Below are positions 45,020 to 55,078 of a DNA stretch of 64,000 nucleotides, piece by piece; position 1 is the first letter of the stretch, and each line of letters starts with the position of its first letter. This DNA comes from Campylobacter gracilis (GTDB taxonomy: Bacteria; Campylobacterota; Campylobacteria; Campylobacterales; Campylobacteraceae). Position numbers and translations under genes: made by a program. The notes under the pieces are model-generated. The model was given only the letters and a program-made list of their open reading frames with translations, did not search any database and was not told where the DNA came from. The stretch lies in NCBI RefSeq assembly GCF_001190745.1, contig NZ_CP012196.1:1674001-1738000 (forward strand), given 5' to 3'.

Positions 45020-47311
45020 TTGCAAGCACTCGCTTTAAAATACAGACCCAAAAGCTTCGAGCAGCTCATCGGTCAAGATGCCGTCGCCAAAAGCCTCGCG
45101 CACGCGCTGGATTCGGGTAGGCTGAGCCACGCATATCTTTTCAGCGGACTTCGCGGCAGCGGTAAAACCTCGACGGCTAGGATTTTTGCCAAAGCGCTTT
45201 TATGCGATAAAGGCCCTACCGGCAAGCCGTGCGAGGTCTGCGATAACTGCGTAATGGCAAACGAGGGGCGCCACATCGACATCATCGAGATGGATGCCGC
45301 CAGCCACCGCAAGATCGACGATATCCGCGAGCTCATCGAGCAGACGAAGTATCATCCCGCAAGCGCGCGCTTTAAAATTTTCATCATCGACGAGGTGCAT
45401 ATGCTCACCAAAGAGGCCTCCAACGCGCTTTTAAAGACGCTTGAGGAGCCGCCTGCTTACGTAAAATTTATCCTTGCGACTACCGATCCGCTCAAGCTTC
45501 CCGTCACGGTTCTATCGCGCACGCAGCACTTTCGCTTTAAACCTATCGCCAAAAGCGCCGTCGTAGCGCACCTTGCGCAAATTTTAAAAACCGAAAACAT
45601 CGCTTACGAAGATGGCGCGCTTGAAATTTTAGCTCGCAGCGGCTCGGGCTCGCTACGAGACACGCTCACGCTCCTCGATCAGGCGATCATCTTTAGCCGT
45701 GAAGGAATCACGCAGCGCGCGATCGCCGATATGCTGGGCTTGCTCGATCCTGCCAAAATTGGCGAAATTTTAGACATCGTGCTGCGCCAGGATCGCGCGG
45801 GCGCGATCGAGATCATCAAAGAGGTCGAAAACTACAATGCCGAGACGATAATCGACGAGATGATCGCAAATTTAAAGGATAAATTTCTGCGCCGAGACGC
45901 GAAATTTAGCCTGCTGATGTACGAGAGGTTTTTCCGCATTTTAGCGGGCGCCAAGAGCATGCTCGCCATCAGCCCGGACAATACCTACGCGATTTCTATG
46001 ATGATTTTTATGATGATGGAGGCGGTAAATCTGCGCGAGATCGACGAGCTCATAGAGGTCGGAAGATCGCTGGATCAAGGCGAGGACTATGCTTCCGCTT
46101 CGGCGCCTAATTTAAACGCGCAAAGCTCCGCACCGAATTTCAGGTCAAATTCCAATCAAAGTGCGGCTTTTACATCAAATAACGAGCCGGGCGGCGCGGC
46201 TTTTGCGTCAAGCGACCGGGGTAGCGCGATAAGCGGCGTGCCGAGCTTTACTGCGAGCGCAAAACGTCCCGTAAACACGGCGCAAAACTCCGGTGCGGGC
46301 GGTGCAGCAAAACAGAGCCATGACGCAAACGGCGAGATCAAACCGGGCGCGGCGGCGCAGGCGCAAAATTCTAGCTCTTCCGTCAAAACGGGCGCTCAAA
46401 ATGAAATTTACGAGAATTTTTTAGCCAAAATTTACGACCGCGATTACGATATGGGCGAGAAATTTAGCAAGTGCGTGGAATTTTTAAAGTTCGAGCGCGG
46501 CACGCTGTATCTGCTCTCGCGCGCGCAGGGGCAGGACAGAGAGTACCTGCGCAAGGGTTCGCGAGCGATAAATAGCGTGCTAAAATCGCTTTTCGGCGAG
46601 GGCGCAAAAATCAAAATCGAGCAAAGCGCGCCGCAAAACGGCGATGTTCCCGCCCAAAGCGAGCGCGATCAGAATTCCGCACGCGGCGCAACCGCTACGC
46701 AAAGCAAAAATTCTACGCAAGACGCGGCTTCCGAATCCGGCGTCGATACTACACGCCCTGCAAATTCGGCCTCGCAAAGCCCTGTAAATTCCGCGGCACA
46801 AAATTTTACTGAAAGCCCCACTTCTAGCAGCGTGCAAGAAAATCACGCAGCTACGCAAGCAGGCAAGCAATATCATAAGAATTTAACCGGCGAGCAAGAG
46901 AGCGAGCAGAGCTGTGCGCCGCAAATAAATTCCACCGCAAATGAAGCGCAAGCCGCAAAATTGCAAACGGATGCGGCAAGAAATTCCGAGCAACAAAATT
47001 TGAAAAATTCTGCGACGCAAAATTCTGCGCAGCGAAATTCCACGACGAATTCCAATTCGCAAAATTCCGCTTCAAATTCCAAGCTGCAAAATTCCGAAAT
47101 TTCTGTAGGAGATGACGACGGGGAGAAGGACGATCTGTTAAGATCCACCGATCCGCAAAACTACGCCGCAAAACCCCGCGATACGAGCAAGAGCGTGCGC
47201 GCCGCCAAGGCAGGTCTTGCCGAGCTCGCAAACGGCGCGCAGGACGGCAAGGAAATTTTGATCTCCGAGATAAATAGGCTATTCGGCGAGCCCACCAAAA
47301 TCACAGAATAG
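45020..47311 (+). CDS. dnaX: DNA polymerase III subunit gamma/tau with repeat-expanded tail
   Basis: Clamp-loader ATPase. TTG start at 45020, 3 nt after the strong AAAGGAGAA site; a 5' extension in frame has no ribosome site. The AAA+ part is normal: Walker A GLRGSGKTS (43-51), zinc cysteines C62, C71, C74, C77, DEVHMLTKEASNALLKTLEEPP. After about residue 360 come two low-complexity blocks (about 360-455 and 545-715; TNSNSQNSASNSKLQNSE) around a conserved domain (IYENFLAKIYDRDYDMGEKF). The 763-residue length is roughly 250 more than expected. The second block is encoded by AAAATTCC words. The C-terminus SEINRLFGEP is intact. Confidence 0.95.
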   Translation: MQALALKYRPKSFEQLIGQDAVAKSLAHALDSGRLSHAYLFSGLRGSGKTSTARIFAKALLCDKGPTGKPCEVCDNCVMANEGRHIDIIEMDAASHRKIDDIRELIEQTKYHPASARFKIFIIDEVHMLTKEASNALLKTLEEPPAYVKFILATTDPLKLPVTVLSRTQHFRFKPIAKSAVVAHLAQILKTENIAYEDGALEILARSGSGSLRDTLTLLDQAIIFSREGITQRAIADMLGLLDPAKIGEILDIVLRQDRAGAIEIIKEVENYNAETIIDEMIANLKDKFLRRDAKFSLLMYERFFRILAGAKSMLAISPDNTYAISMMIFMMMEAVNLREIDELIEVGRSLDQGEDYASASAPNLNAQSSAPNFRSNSNQSAAFTSNNEPGGAAFASSDRGSAISGVPSFTASAKRPVNTAQNSGAGGAAKQSHDANGEIKPGAAAQAQNSSSSVKTGAQNEIYENFLAKIYDRDYDMGEKFSKCVEFLKFERGTLYLLSRAQGQDREYLRKGSRAINSVLKSLFGEGAKIKIEQSAPQNGDVPAQSERDQNSARGATATQSKNSTQDAASESGVDTTRPANSASQSPVNSAAQNFTESPTSSSVQENHAATQAGKQYHKNLTGEQESEQSCAPQINSTANEAQAAKLQTDAARNSEQQNLKNSATQNSAQRNSTTNSNSQNSASNSKLQNSEISVGDDDGEKDDLLRSTDPQNYAAKPRDTSKSVRAAKAGLAELANGAQDGKEILISEINRLFGEPTKITE
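46660..47110 (+). repeat. AAAATTCC-type repeats inside dnaX
   Basis: CAGAATTCCGC, CAAAATTCTGCG, GAATTCCAATTCGC and CAAAATTCCGCT recur through this stretch, giving Q/N-S-A-rich protein (NSA, QNS, SQNSA). It is the same DNA family as in ccsBA and the ABC ATPase tail. Confidence 0.7.
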
Positions 47312-48076
47312 CGCTTTATGCGGATTAAATTTACCTCCGTGCGATTTTAAAATTTAAACGTGCAAAAGCAATTCCGAAATTTACACGGCGAAGCAAGCCT
47401 GCACGATTTTAAAATTTAAGCGGTAAAGGCAATATATAAATTTACGCGACGAATGGAGCTTGCACGATAAATTTTAAAATTTCGCGGCACACGATCAAGC
47501 TCTAGATAGCGAGCTTTAAATTTTCGCCAAAGCAAAACGCATTTTAAATTTAACCGCCCAAGAAATATAAAATTTATGCGCCGCGGTAGTCGAAATTTAA
47601 CATATCGCAAAGTATTCGCGCAGTCGTCCCGCACAGGCTTAAATCTAAATTTATGCACAATCTCCGCAGCTTTAAAGATAAATTCTACCCGTCTGTATCG
47701 CAAATATAAAATTTCGCACTCATCGGCACCATGCCCTCCGCGATACGATTTTGACCGCACCACTTGTTTGATGCGCTCCATCAGACTTTCATAAAACTTT
47801 TCAATACGGTTTTAGTCGCATCCGCGCAGATACTAGCGAGAAAACGCGGGCTCCGATGACCTGCGCGCGTATCGGTTACAATCCAAAGCCAAATTTCACC
47901 CTAGTAAGACCGCGGCAAGCCGAGCCGCCCTGAAATTTTAAAGAATTTATCTCGCAAACGGGCAGCGGTCCGCGATGCTTGCTTATGAATTTTACGCAAG
48001 CGCGGCGGGCGAATTAGCTAAAATTTAGCGCTTTTGATGTAGAATTCGAGCAAATTTCAATCCAAAGGTCATCAAA
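47312..48076. other. 765-bp spacer between dnaX and prs
   Basis: AAATTT/TTTAAAATTT words interleaved with GC-rich pieces, no gene supported (a 121-codon minus-strand frame at 47416-47781 is low-complexity). A TAGAAT -10-like word near 48039 and an AAAGG ribosome site precede prs. Confidence 0.55.
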
Positions 48077-49006
48077 ATGCGCGGATATAAAATTTTCTCC
48101 GGCACCGCAAATCCCGAATTTGCCAAAAAAATCTCCAAATATCTCTCGCTACCTCTTAGCGAATGCGCGATCAAAACCTTCAGCGACGGCGAAATCAGCG
48201 TCCAGATCGGCGAGAGCGTGCGCGGTAAGGATGTCTTCGTCATCCAGCCGACCTGCGCGCCCGCAAACTCCAATCTGATGGAGCTTTTGATTCTAACCGA
48301 CGCGCTGAAGCGCTCCAGCGCGAACTCAATCACGGCGGTCGTGCCCTACTTCGGCTACGCTCGCCAAGACCGCAAGGCAGCCCCGCGCGTACCGATCAGC
48401 GCAAAGCTCGTGGCGAATATGATGCAGACGGCAGGGATCGACCGCGTCGTCACGATGGATCTGCACGCGGGGCAGATACAGGGCTTTTTCGACGTGCCCG
48501 TCGATAACCTCTACGGCTCGCTGATATTTTTGGACTACCTGAAAGAGAAAAATTTAAAAAATCCGATCATCGCTAGCCCCGACGTGGGCGGCGTCGCGCG
48601 CGCCAGAAGCTTCGCCAAAAAGCTCTCACTCGATCTCGTCATCGTCGATAAGCGCCGCGAGGAGGCGAACAAAAGCGAGGTGATGAACATCATCGGCGAC
48701 GTCGCGGGCAAGGACGTGATCCTAATCGACGATATGATCGATACCGCGGGCACCATCGTCAAGGCTGCGGGCGCGTTTAAGGAACAGGGCGCGAAGAGCG
48801 TCAGCGCGTTTTGTACGCACGCCGTGCTAAGCGGCCCGGCATATGAGCGCATCGAAAGCGGCGCGCTGGACGGCCTAGTCGTGACCGACACGATCCCGCT
48901 AAAACAGGAAAGCGACCGCATCAAGGTAATCAGCGTCGCTCCGCTTTTCGGCGAGGTCATCAGACGCGTATATCACGACGAGAGCGTAAATAGCTTATTC
49001 AAATAA
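48077..49006 (+). CDS. prs: Ribose-phosphate pyrophosphokinase (PRPP synthase)
   Basis: Makes PRPP from ribose-5-phosphate and ATP for nucleotide, histidine, tryptophan and NAD synthesis. The 309-residue class I enzyme carries VVPYFGYARQDRK, the divalent-cation DLHAGQIQGFF loop, and the PRPP-binding VILIDDMIDTAGTI near residue 215. It is monocistronic, flanked by large repeat-rich spacers. Confidence 0.97.
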   Translation: MRGYKIFSGTANPEFAKKISKYLSLPLSECAIKTFSDGEISVQIGESVRGKDVFVIQPTCAPANSNLMELLILTDALKRSSANSITAVVPYFGYARQDRKAAPRVPISAKLVANMMQTAGIDRVVTMDLHAGQIQGFFDVPVDNLYGSLIFLDYLKEKNLKNPIIASPDVGGVARARSFAKKLSLDLVIVDKRREEANKSEVMNIIGDVAGKDVILIDDMIDTAGTIVKAAGAFKEQGAKSVSAFCTHAVLSGPAYERIESGALDGLVVTDTIPLKQESDRIKVISVAPLFGEVIRRVYHDESVNSLFK

Positions 49007-49805
49007 AATTTCAAAATTTAAAGCGCGGCGCGGTTTGTTTTAGACAGCCGCAGGAATGCGAACAATAGGCATCTTATAATAAAAGATCGCGGCTCAGCCT
49101 AAGTCAAGCGCTTACGGCGGTGGGCTCTAAATTTATAGCATTTGAGCTTGCCGCGATTTAAACTATTGTCGATTTAACTGCAACGCAAAATTTAGCTTCT
49201 ACGCGGCGAATTCAATTTATGCGCGGCATTTACTCCGCGCGGCGGAAAATTTAACTGCAACCACAGAGCAAATTTACCGCATTAGCCGCTGCAAGCCGCA
49301 TTTTAATCCGCCATGTTAACTCCAAAAAACTGCGTTTTAAATTTGCCGTAAAATTTTCTGCATATTTGATGAGATCGCGCAGCGCCGCTACGCTTTAAAT
49401 TTATGATAATTTGCCGCACATTCGCATCGTCCGTGCAGCTGCGCTTCTGTAAAACTCGCACCTGCTAAATCGTGCAAACCGCGTTTTTAAATTTCGCCGC
49501 AAAATCCGCAGCACACGCCGACAAGCATACACCAGCCAGTGCGTTTAATTTTAGCGCCGAAATTCTTTATACTTTAGAGCATTGCAAGGATTTAAATGCC
49601 GTATTTCCCAAGCGTTTGCTGCTTCATTGGCGAGAAGCTATCGATATGTCGATAGCCCTCAAGTAATCCGCTTCTTTAAATTTTACCGCTCAAGCTCGCA
49701 GCGATTTTTTAAAATCCCGCGATTTAAAAGCCAGCAAGGCGTCAAAATCATTTATGATTTAGTCAAATGTGGCATCGGGCACGTGCGTTGTGCCCAAGCT
49801 GGCCG
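49007..49805. other. About 800-bp spacer between prs and the lipoprotein gene
   Basis: Repeat-type A/T words with no supported gene. A perfect hairpin GCTATCGA/TCGATAGC (49637-49644, 49649-49656, loop TATG) lies in the right part. It is about 150 bp after the end of the minus-strand lipoprotein gene and might act in its termination; no T-run is seen. Confidence 0.5.
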
Positions 49806-50324
49806 CTAAAATTTCTTTATGATCTCCATTAAATGCTTAACCATGGCCGCGATCGCGGCATTTTCATAGCTATCGTCTGTATTTTGCAACGCTATGGTTT
49901 TCATATTGCCGAAAAATCCCGGATCGTAATGCTCGATGTCATTTTGCACGTAGCTTCTTAAAATTTGGCCGTTTCTTACTAGTTTAACCTCATAGATAAA
50001 CTCTATGCCACCGATTCTATCGCTAGGAAACGGAGTAGCTTCACCCGTAAAGCCCCTGTGGTGCTTTATTGTAATTTTAAGCTCGTCGGTAGAGTTTTGA
50101 TCCAGCAGGTTCGCTTCTTTTAGCGCCGCTAAAAGCTGCTCATTGTACTTTTTCTCGACCGCCTCCGGCGATTGATAGATAAATTTTTTCGGATTATGGT
50201 TTTGGAAGTGTTGGTAGGTAATGCCTTTGAATTTATACGCGCTTGCGATCGGCACTTTCGGTTGAGACTGTCCGCAACCGACAAAGAATAGCGCCGCAAA
50301 AAGCAAAGCAAAAAATTTTTTCAT
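49806..50324 (-). CDS. Lipoprotein of unknown function
   Basis: A 172-residue lipoprotein. Signal peptide MKKFFALLFAALFFVGC with lipid Cys17 fixes the start at 50324 (AAAGGAG ribosome site); a longer in-frame reading from 50507 runs through the repeat-rich spacer. Mature part: YKFKGITYQHFQNHNPKKFIY, then a beta-strand region (DELKITIKHHRGFTGEATPF) and a C-terminal helix. I do not recognise the family; it may bind a partner in the outer membrane. Divergent from the gene at 50630. Confidence 0.78.
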   Translation of the reverse strand: MKKFFALLFAALFFVGCGQSQPKVPIASAYKFKGITYQHFQNHNPKKFIYQSPEAVEKKYNEQLLAALKEANLLDQNSTDELKITIKHHRGFTGEATPFPSDRIGGIEFIYEVKLVRNGQILRSYVQNDIEHYDPGFFGNMKTIALQNTDDSYENAAIAAMVKHLMEIIKKF

Positions 50325-50629
50325 TTTTTCTCCTTTAAAATTTTGTGCAATTATATAAAAACGGGGTTTAGCCCGGGCTAAATTTACGATCTTTCGGCGC
50401 CTATGCATGTCGAATTTTTTATAAATTTGAGCGAAAGCGCAAATTTTAAGCGCAGCTAGACGGCTAAATTTCAAATCCTTTAAATTTGAAACTCGCTTAA
50501 ATTTCAAAGCCTCTTCAAATTTAAAATTTAATCCGAATTTGATCTGAAATTTTATAAAATTACGCCGTTTTAAACGGGCTTTAAAAGCGCGCGCAAGCTG
50601 TTTCGCAAGCCCGAAAGAAAGGGAGCTTT
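50325..50629. other. 305-bp divergent spacer
   Basis: Repeat-like TTTAAATTTGAAA words with no gene. It must contain promoters for both neighbours; only A/T-rich candidates such as TATAAA/TATAAAAT are visible. Confidence 0.45.
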
Positions 50630-51373
50630 ATGCCTACTTTTACTACCAAAGACTACAAAGCCGCCCTTCGCAGCCGCAGCGCACGAACCACGAGCGCAGG
50701 CGGATTTAGCATCAAAAACGACAACTCTTTCATCGTGATCTTCGTCATTGCGATGATGGCTTTTATATTTTTTTACGGCATGTCGGCAGGGCTAGATTTA
50801 GATAATTTTTTTTTAGGAAACGGTCACGGACGCGGTGGAGGCGGGATTTTAGGACTTTTGATCGCCGGCGTAGCTTGGTATCAAGGGCGCGATGGCGGCG
50901 GGCTGTTTAAATTTAACGACCACGCGATCACCTTCGTCTCAAACGAGCGCAAGAGCGAAATCCTGCTCTTTAATATCGATTACGTTAGGCTCACTCCGGG
51001 CTTTTTGCGCACCTGCACCGGCTACACGGCGCTTAGCCACTCCCGCTACGTAAAACACGAGCAGTTCTTCACATTTGGAATCGGATCGATCATCGTGCTG
51101 TGGCTAGTCGGTATCGCCATGAGCGAGCGCGTGGGGATGGCATTCGTGATAATGGTCGTGGGCGTCGTGATCTTTATCTTCGCCAAGGCGCTCTCGTCGT
51201 GGCGGCTAAACGGCGACTTTCACGATATCTTGCTGCGCGACACCGTGCTGATCCGCGGCAAGGATCTAAACGACCGCGTGCTGTGGTTTGCGATCACGCC
51301 CGGTCGCAACGACCGCCGCAGGTTGCGCGCCTATTTCAAAGAGCATCTTGATTTCGACATCGACGGCGGCTGA
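50630..51373 (+). CDS. Membrane protein of unknown function (paralogue of the gene at 7794)
   Basis: A 247-residue protein with a basic N-terminus (KAALRSRSARTTS), hydrophobic segments near 32-52 and 66-85, then a strand stretch (GLFKFNDHAITFVSN..SEILLFNIDYVRLTP, about 88-125), a two-helix hairpin (about 145-190) and a second strand region (DILLRDTVLIRG). This order and the FKFxxxAIxxxS..ILxFxI pattern match the protein at 7794-8420. Family unknown. GAAAGGGAGC is a good ribosome site. Confidence 0.68.
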   Translation: MPTFTTKDYKAALRSRSARTTSAGGFSIKNDNSFIVIFVIAMMAFIFFYGMSAGLDLDNFFLGNGHGRGGGGILGLLIAGVAWYQGRDGGGLFKFNDHAITFVSNERKSEILLFNIDYVRLTPGFLRTCTGYTALSHSRYVKHEQFFTFGIGSIIVLWLVGIAMSERVGMAFVIMVVGVVIFIFAKALSSWRLNGDFHDILLRDTVLIRGKDLNDRVLWFAITPGRNDRRRLRAYFKEHLDFDIDGG

Positions 51374-51587
51374 TTTTGGTTTAAAATTTAAAGGCTTGGG
51401 CGCAGACCCTGTAGCGGAATTTTACGGCGTAAAATTTTAAGGCAGAATTTCGCACGGCGGAATTTTGCGATCTAAATTTTACCGAGCAAAATTCTAAGGC
51501 TAAAAATTTTAAGATATAAAATTTACGAAGCAGAATTTCACGGCGTAAATTTCAAAGCCGCAGATGCATGCCGCAATATTTGCGGCT
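51374..51587. repeat. Run of degenerate AAATTT units
   Basis: Short spacer made of near-repeats of about 30 bp such as GGCGGAATTTTGCG, GCAGAATTTCGC and GCGTAAAATTTTAAGG. Noncoding. Confidence 0.55.
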
Positions 51588-52073
51588 CTATACGGCGAAC
51601 TCTACCTCGCTTAGCCGCCCCAAATTATCAAACGAAAAGAGCGCATCATTTTTAAAATTTGCTACGATCTTGCCCGCCGCTTCGCTAAATTTCGTGCCGT
51701 TTCTCATCAAAAGCGCCCCCGATAAAACGGCGTGATTTAGCTGAAATGCGCCTATGTAATCGCACGCCAAAGAGATAAGCTCGCTTGCGTCCATACCGGC
51801 CTTGATCGTACTATCTGGCGCCACGCACTCGCCTGCCACGAACGCCACAAACACCGCTCCGCCGGCGTGCGGGCAGCGGTAGTAGATTGCGGGCTCCTGC
51901 GATAGCCCGCACGCGATCGCGCTTAGAGCATGCCCGTTTATCTCCTCGCTTAGTGCAAGCTTGGACGTGCTAAGCTCTGCTAGCCCGTGCTGCAAGCCGA
52001 AGTCGCGCACATCTCGCGCAAGGGTAAATAGCCGCTTATCGAGACGGTTTATGTTCTCGTACCCCACGGCCAC
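51588..52073 (-). CDS. C-terminal part of an apparently frameshifted gene
   Basis: A 161-codon frame that can only begin at GTG (52073), with no ribosome site before it. It overlaps by 25 nt the end of the 80-residue frame at 52049-52291. Its first residues AVGYENINRLDKRL read as a direct continuation of that frame's IWYIGSEASGS. Contains CPHAGGAVFVAFVAGECV and a C-terminal DNLGRLSEVEFAV. I do not recognise the family. Most likely it is the second part of a single gene of about 240 codons broken by one base. Confidence 0.6.
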   Translation of the reverse strand: MAVGYENINRLDKRLFTLARDVRDFGLQHGLAELSTSKLALSEEINGHALSAIACGLSQEPAIYYRCPHAGGAVFVAFVAGECVAPDSTIKAGMDASELISLACDYIGAFQLNHAVLSGALLMRNGTKFSEAAGKIVANFKNDALFSFDNLGRLSEVEFAV

Positions 52074-52291
52074 GTGCGGCTGCCGCTTGCTTCGCTACCG
52101 ATATACCAAATAGTGCGCGGCGCATCGTCGCCCAAGAGGGTCTCACCGCGCTCAAAATCCACAGAGCGGCACCTGCCCTTCATGATTAGCTTCGAGCCCA
52201 TCTCTTGCACCCTTGCGCCGCAGCCTAAACATGCCGAAAACAGATCAGTAAAGCTGCTCCTATCCACGCCCAAGCGGTCTAAAAATTTCAT
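52049..52291 (-). CDS. N-terminal part of an apparently frameshifted gene
   Basis: An 80-codon frame with a good GGGAG ribosome site before the ATG at 52291. Begins MKFLDRLGVDRSSF, has a CLGCG pair, then GETLLGDDAPRTIWYIGSEASGSR. The last residues (TWPWGTRT) look like out-of-frame reading; the adjacent frame reads QPHVAVGYENINR instead. Either a real frameshift makes this a pseudogene, or the two frames are coupled genes. Family not recognised. Confidence 0.6.
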   Translation of the reverse strand: MKFLDRLGVDRSSFTDLFSACLGCGARVQEMGSKLIMKGRCRSVDFERGETLLGDDAPRTIWYIGSEASGSRTWPWGTRT

Positions 52292-52908
52292 CGTTTCTCC
52301 CTTGATCTTGCACCGATAAATTTAACGCTTTTGCTGAATTTATCGGCGCTCTCTTATACACCGCGCACGCCGTTTTGCTATAAAACACTCGCACTATGGA
52401 AATTTCATGCGGCGCGCAGTAAAATTTAATCAAATTTTATAAATCCGCAGCGGATAAAATTTCATAACAGAACGCCACCCGGATAGAATTTTGCAGAAGG
52501 CGACGGGCACAGCGAGTGCAACTGTAGGAGATGACGGGCGCGACCGCAATGATCGGCGGGCGGCAAAAATTTAAACCGCTCGGAGATCGTCAAAATTTAA
52601 AGGCAAAATTATTTTAGCCTAACGGCGAGCGGCGTAATTCTACGACCGAGTAGTGAGCAATAGAGCTTAAAGCGGCGCAAAACGGGCACGTAGAAGCGAA
52701 TGTATCAGATCGGGCAGCGAGCGAGAGTTTAAACGCCGTGCAGTCATAAAATCTAAATCGTCTCTTAGGATCGTTAAATTTAAAGACGAAATTTCATACC
52801 GAACGGCGAGCCGCTAAATTTAAACCGCCCAAACGATCGTCAAAATTTAAAATCAAATTTTACGGCCGCGCGGCAAAAGATGAAATTTAGATCACCCGCG
52901 CGCTAAAT
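52292..52908. other. 617-bp spacer downstream of lepA
   Basis: Repeat-type DNA mixed with pieces such as GGCGGGCGGCAAAAATTTAAA and CCGCTCGGAGATCGTC, the latter recurring in altered form near 52830 (CCGCCCAAACGATCGTC). No gene recognised; no strong terminator found. Confidence 0.5.
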
Positions 52909-54705
<1,797 letters not shown>

Positions 54706-55030
54706 GTGGCTTTCCCTGATGAAATTTTAAGCCACATTGTGCCGAAATTTCATTTAAAAACGGGTAAATGAACAAATGGAATTTATGAAGCGGTTTTATA
54801 CAACAGATCTAGGCGGATTGGAATTTTACGAAACGAAATTTTAAAGGATAAGGCGGAATACGAGCGGCTTTGAGTGATAGAATTTTAGTTTTATCGGCGG
54901 TGCGTTTTGCCGCGATAGAATTTTAGGATGAGAGTTGGAAGCAGATTTTACTAATTGAATTTTGGGGCTGCATTGAAATGTAGGATTTTAAAAGATCCGC
55001 TACTAATAAAACCAAAATTCCGCCCATAAA
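54706..55030. other. 325-bp spacer between the giant exported protein gene and lepA
   Basis: A/T-rich with AGAATTTTA words; no gene. The terminator of the giant gene sits at its right end. Confidence 0.5.
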
Positions 55031-55056
55031 AAAGGCTAGCCGAGAGGCTAGCCTTT
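55031..55056 (-). terminator. Strong Rho-independent terminator of the giant gene
   Basis: AAAGGCTAGCC (55031-55041) and GGCTAGCCTTT (55046-55056) pair perfectly over the loop GAGA. Read on the minus strand the hairpin is followed by a run of six T, and it lies 23 bp after the stop codon of the 2,170-residue gene. Confidence 0.9.
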
Positions 55057-55078
55057 GTGCTACGAGCTTACGCAGATA

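Noticed and set aside
45020-47311. Programmed frameshift in dnaX making a gamma form
   Set aside because: No slippery A-run with a following stem was noticed at the domain boundary; the long frame is uninterrupted.
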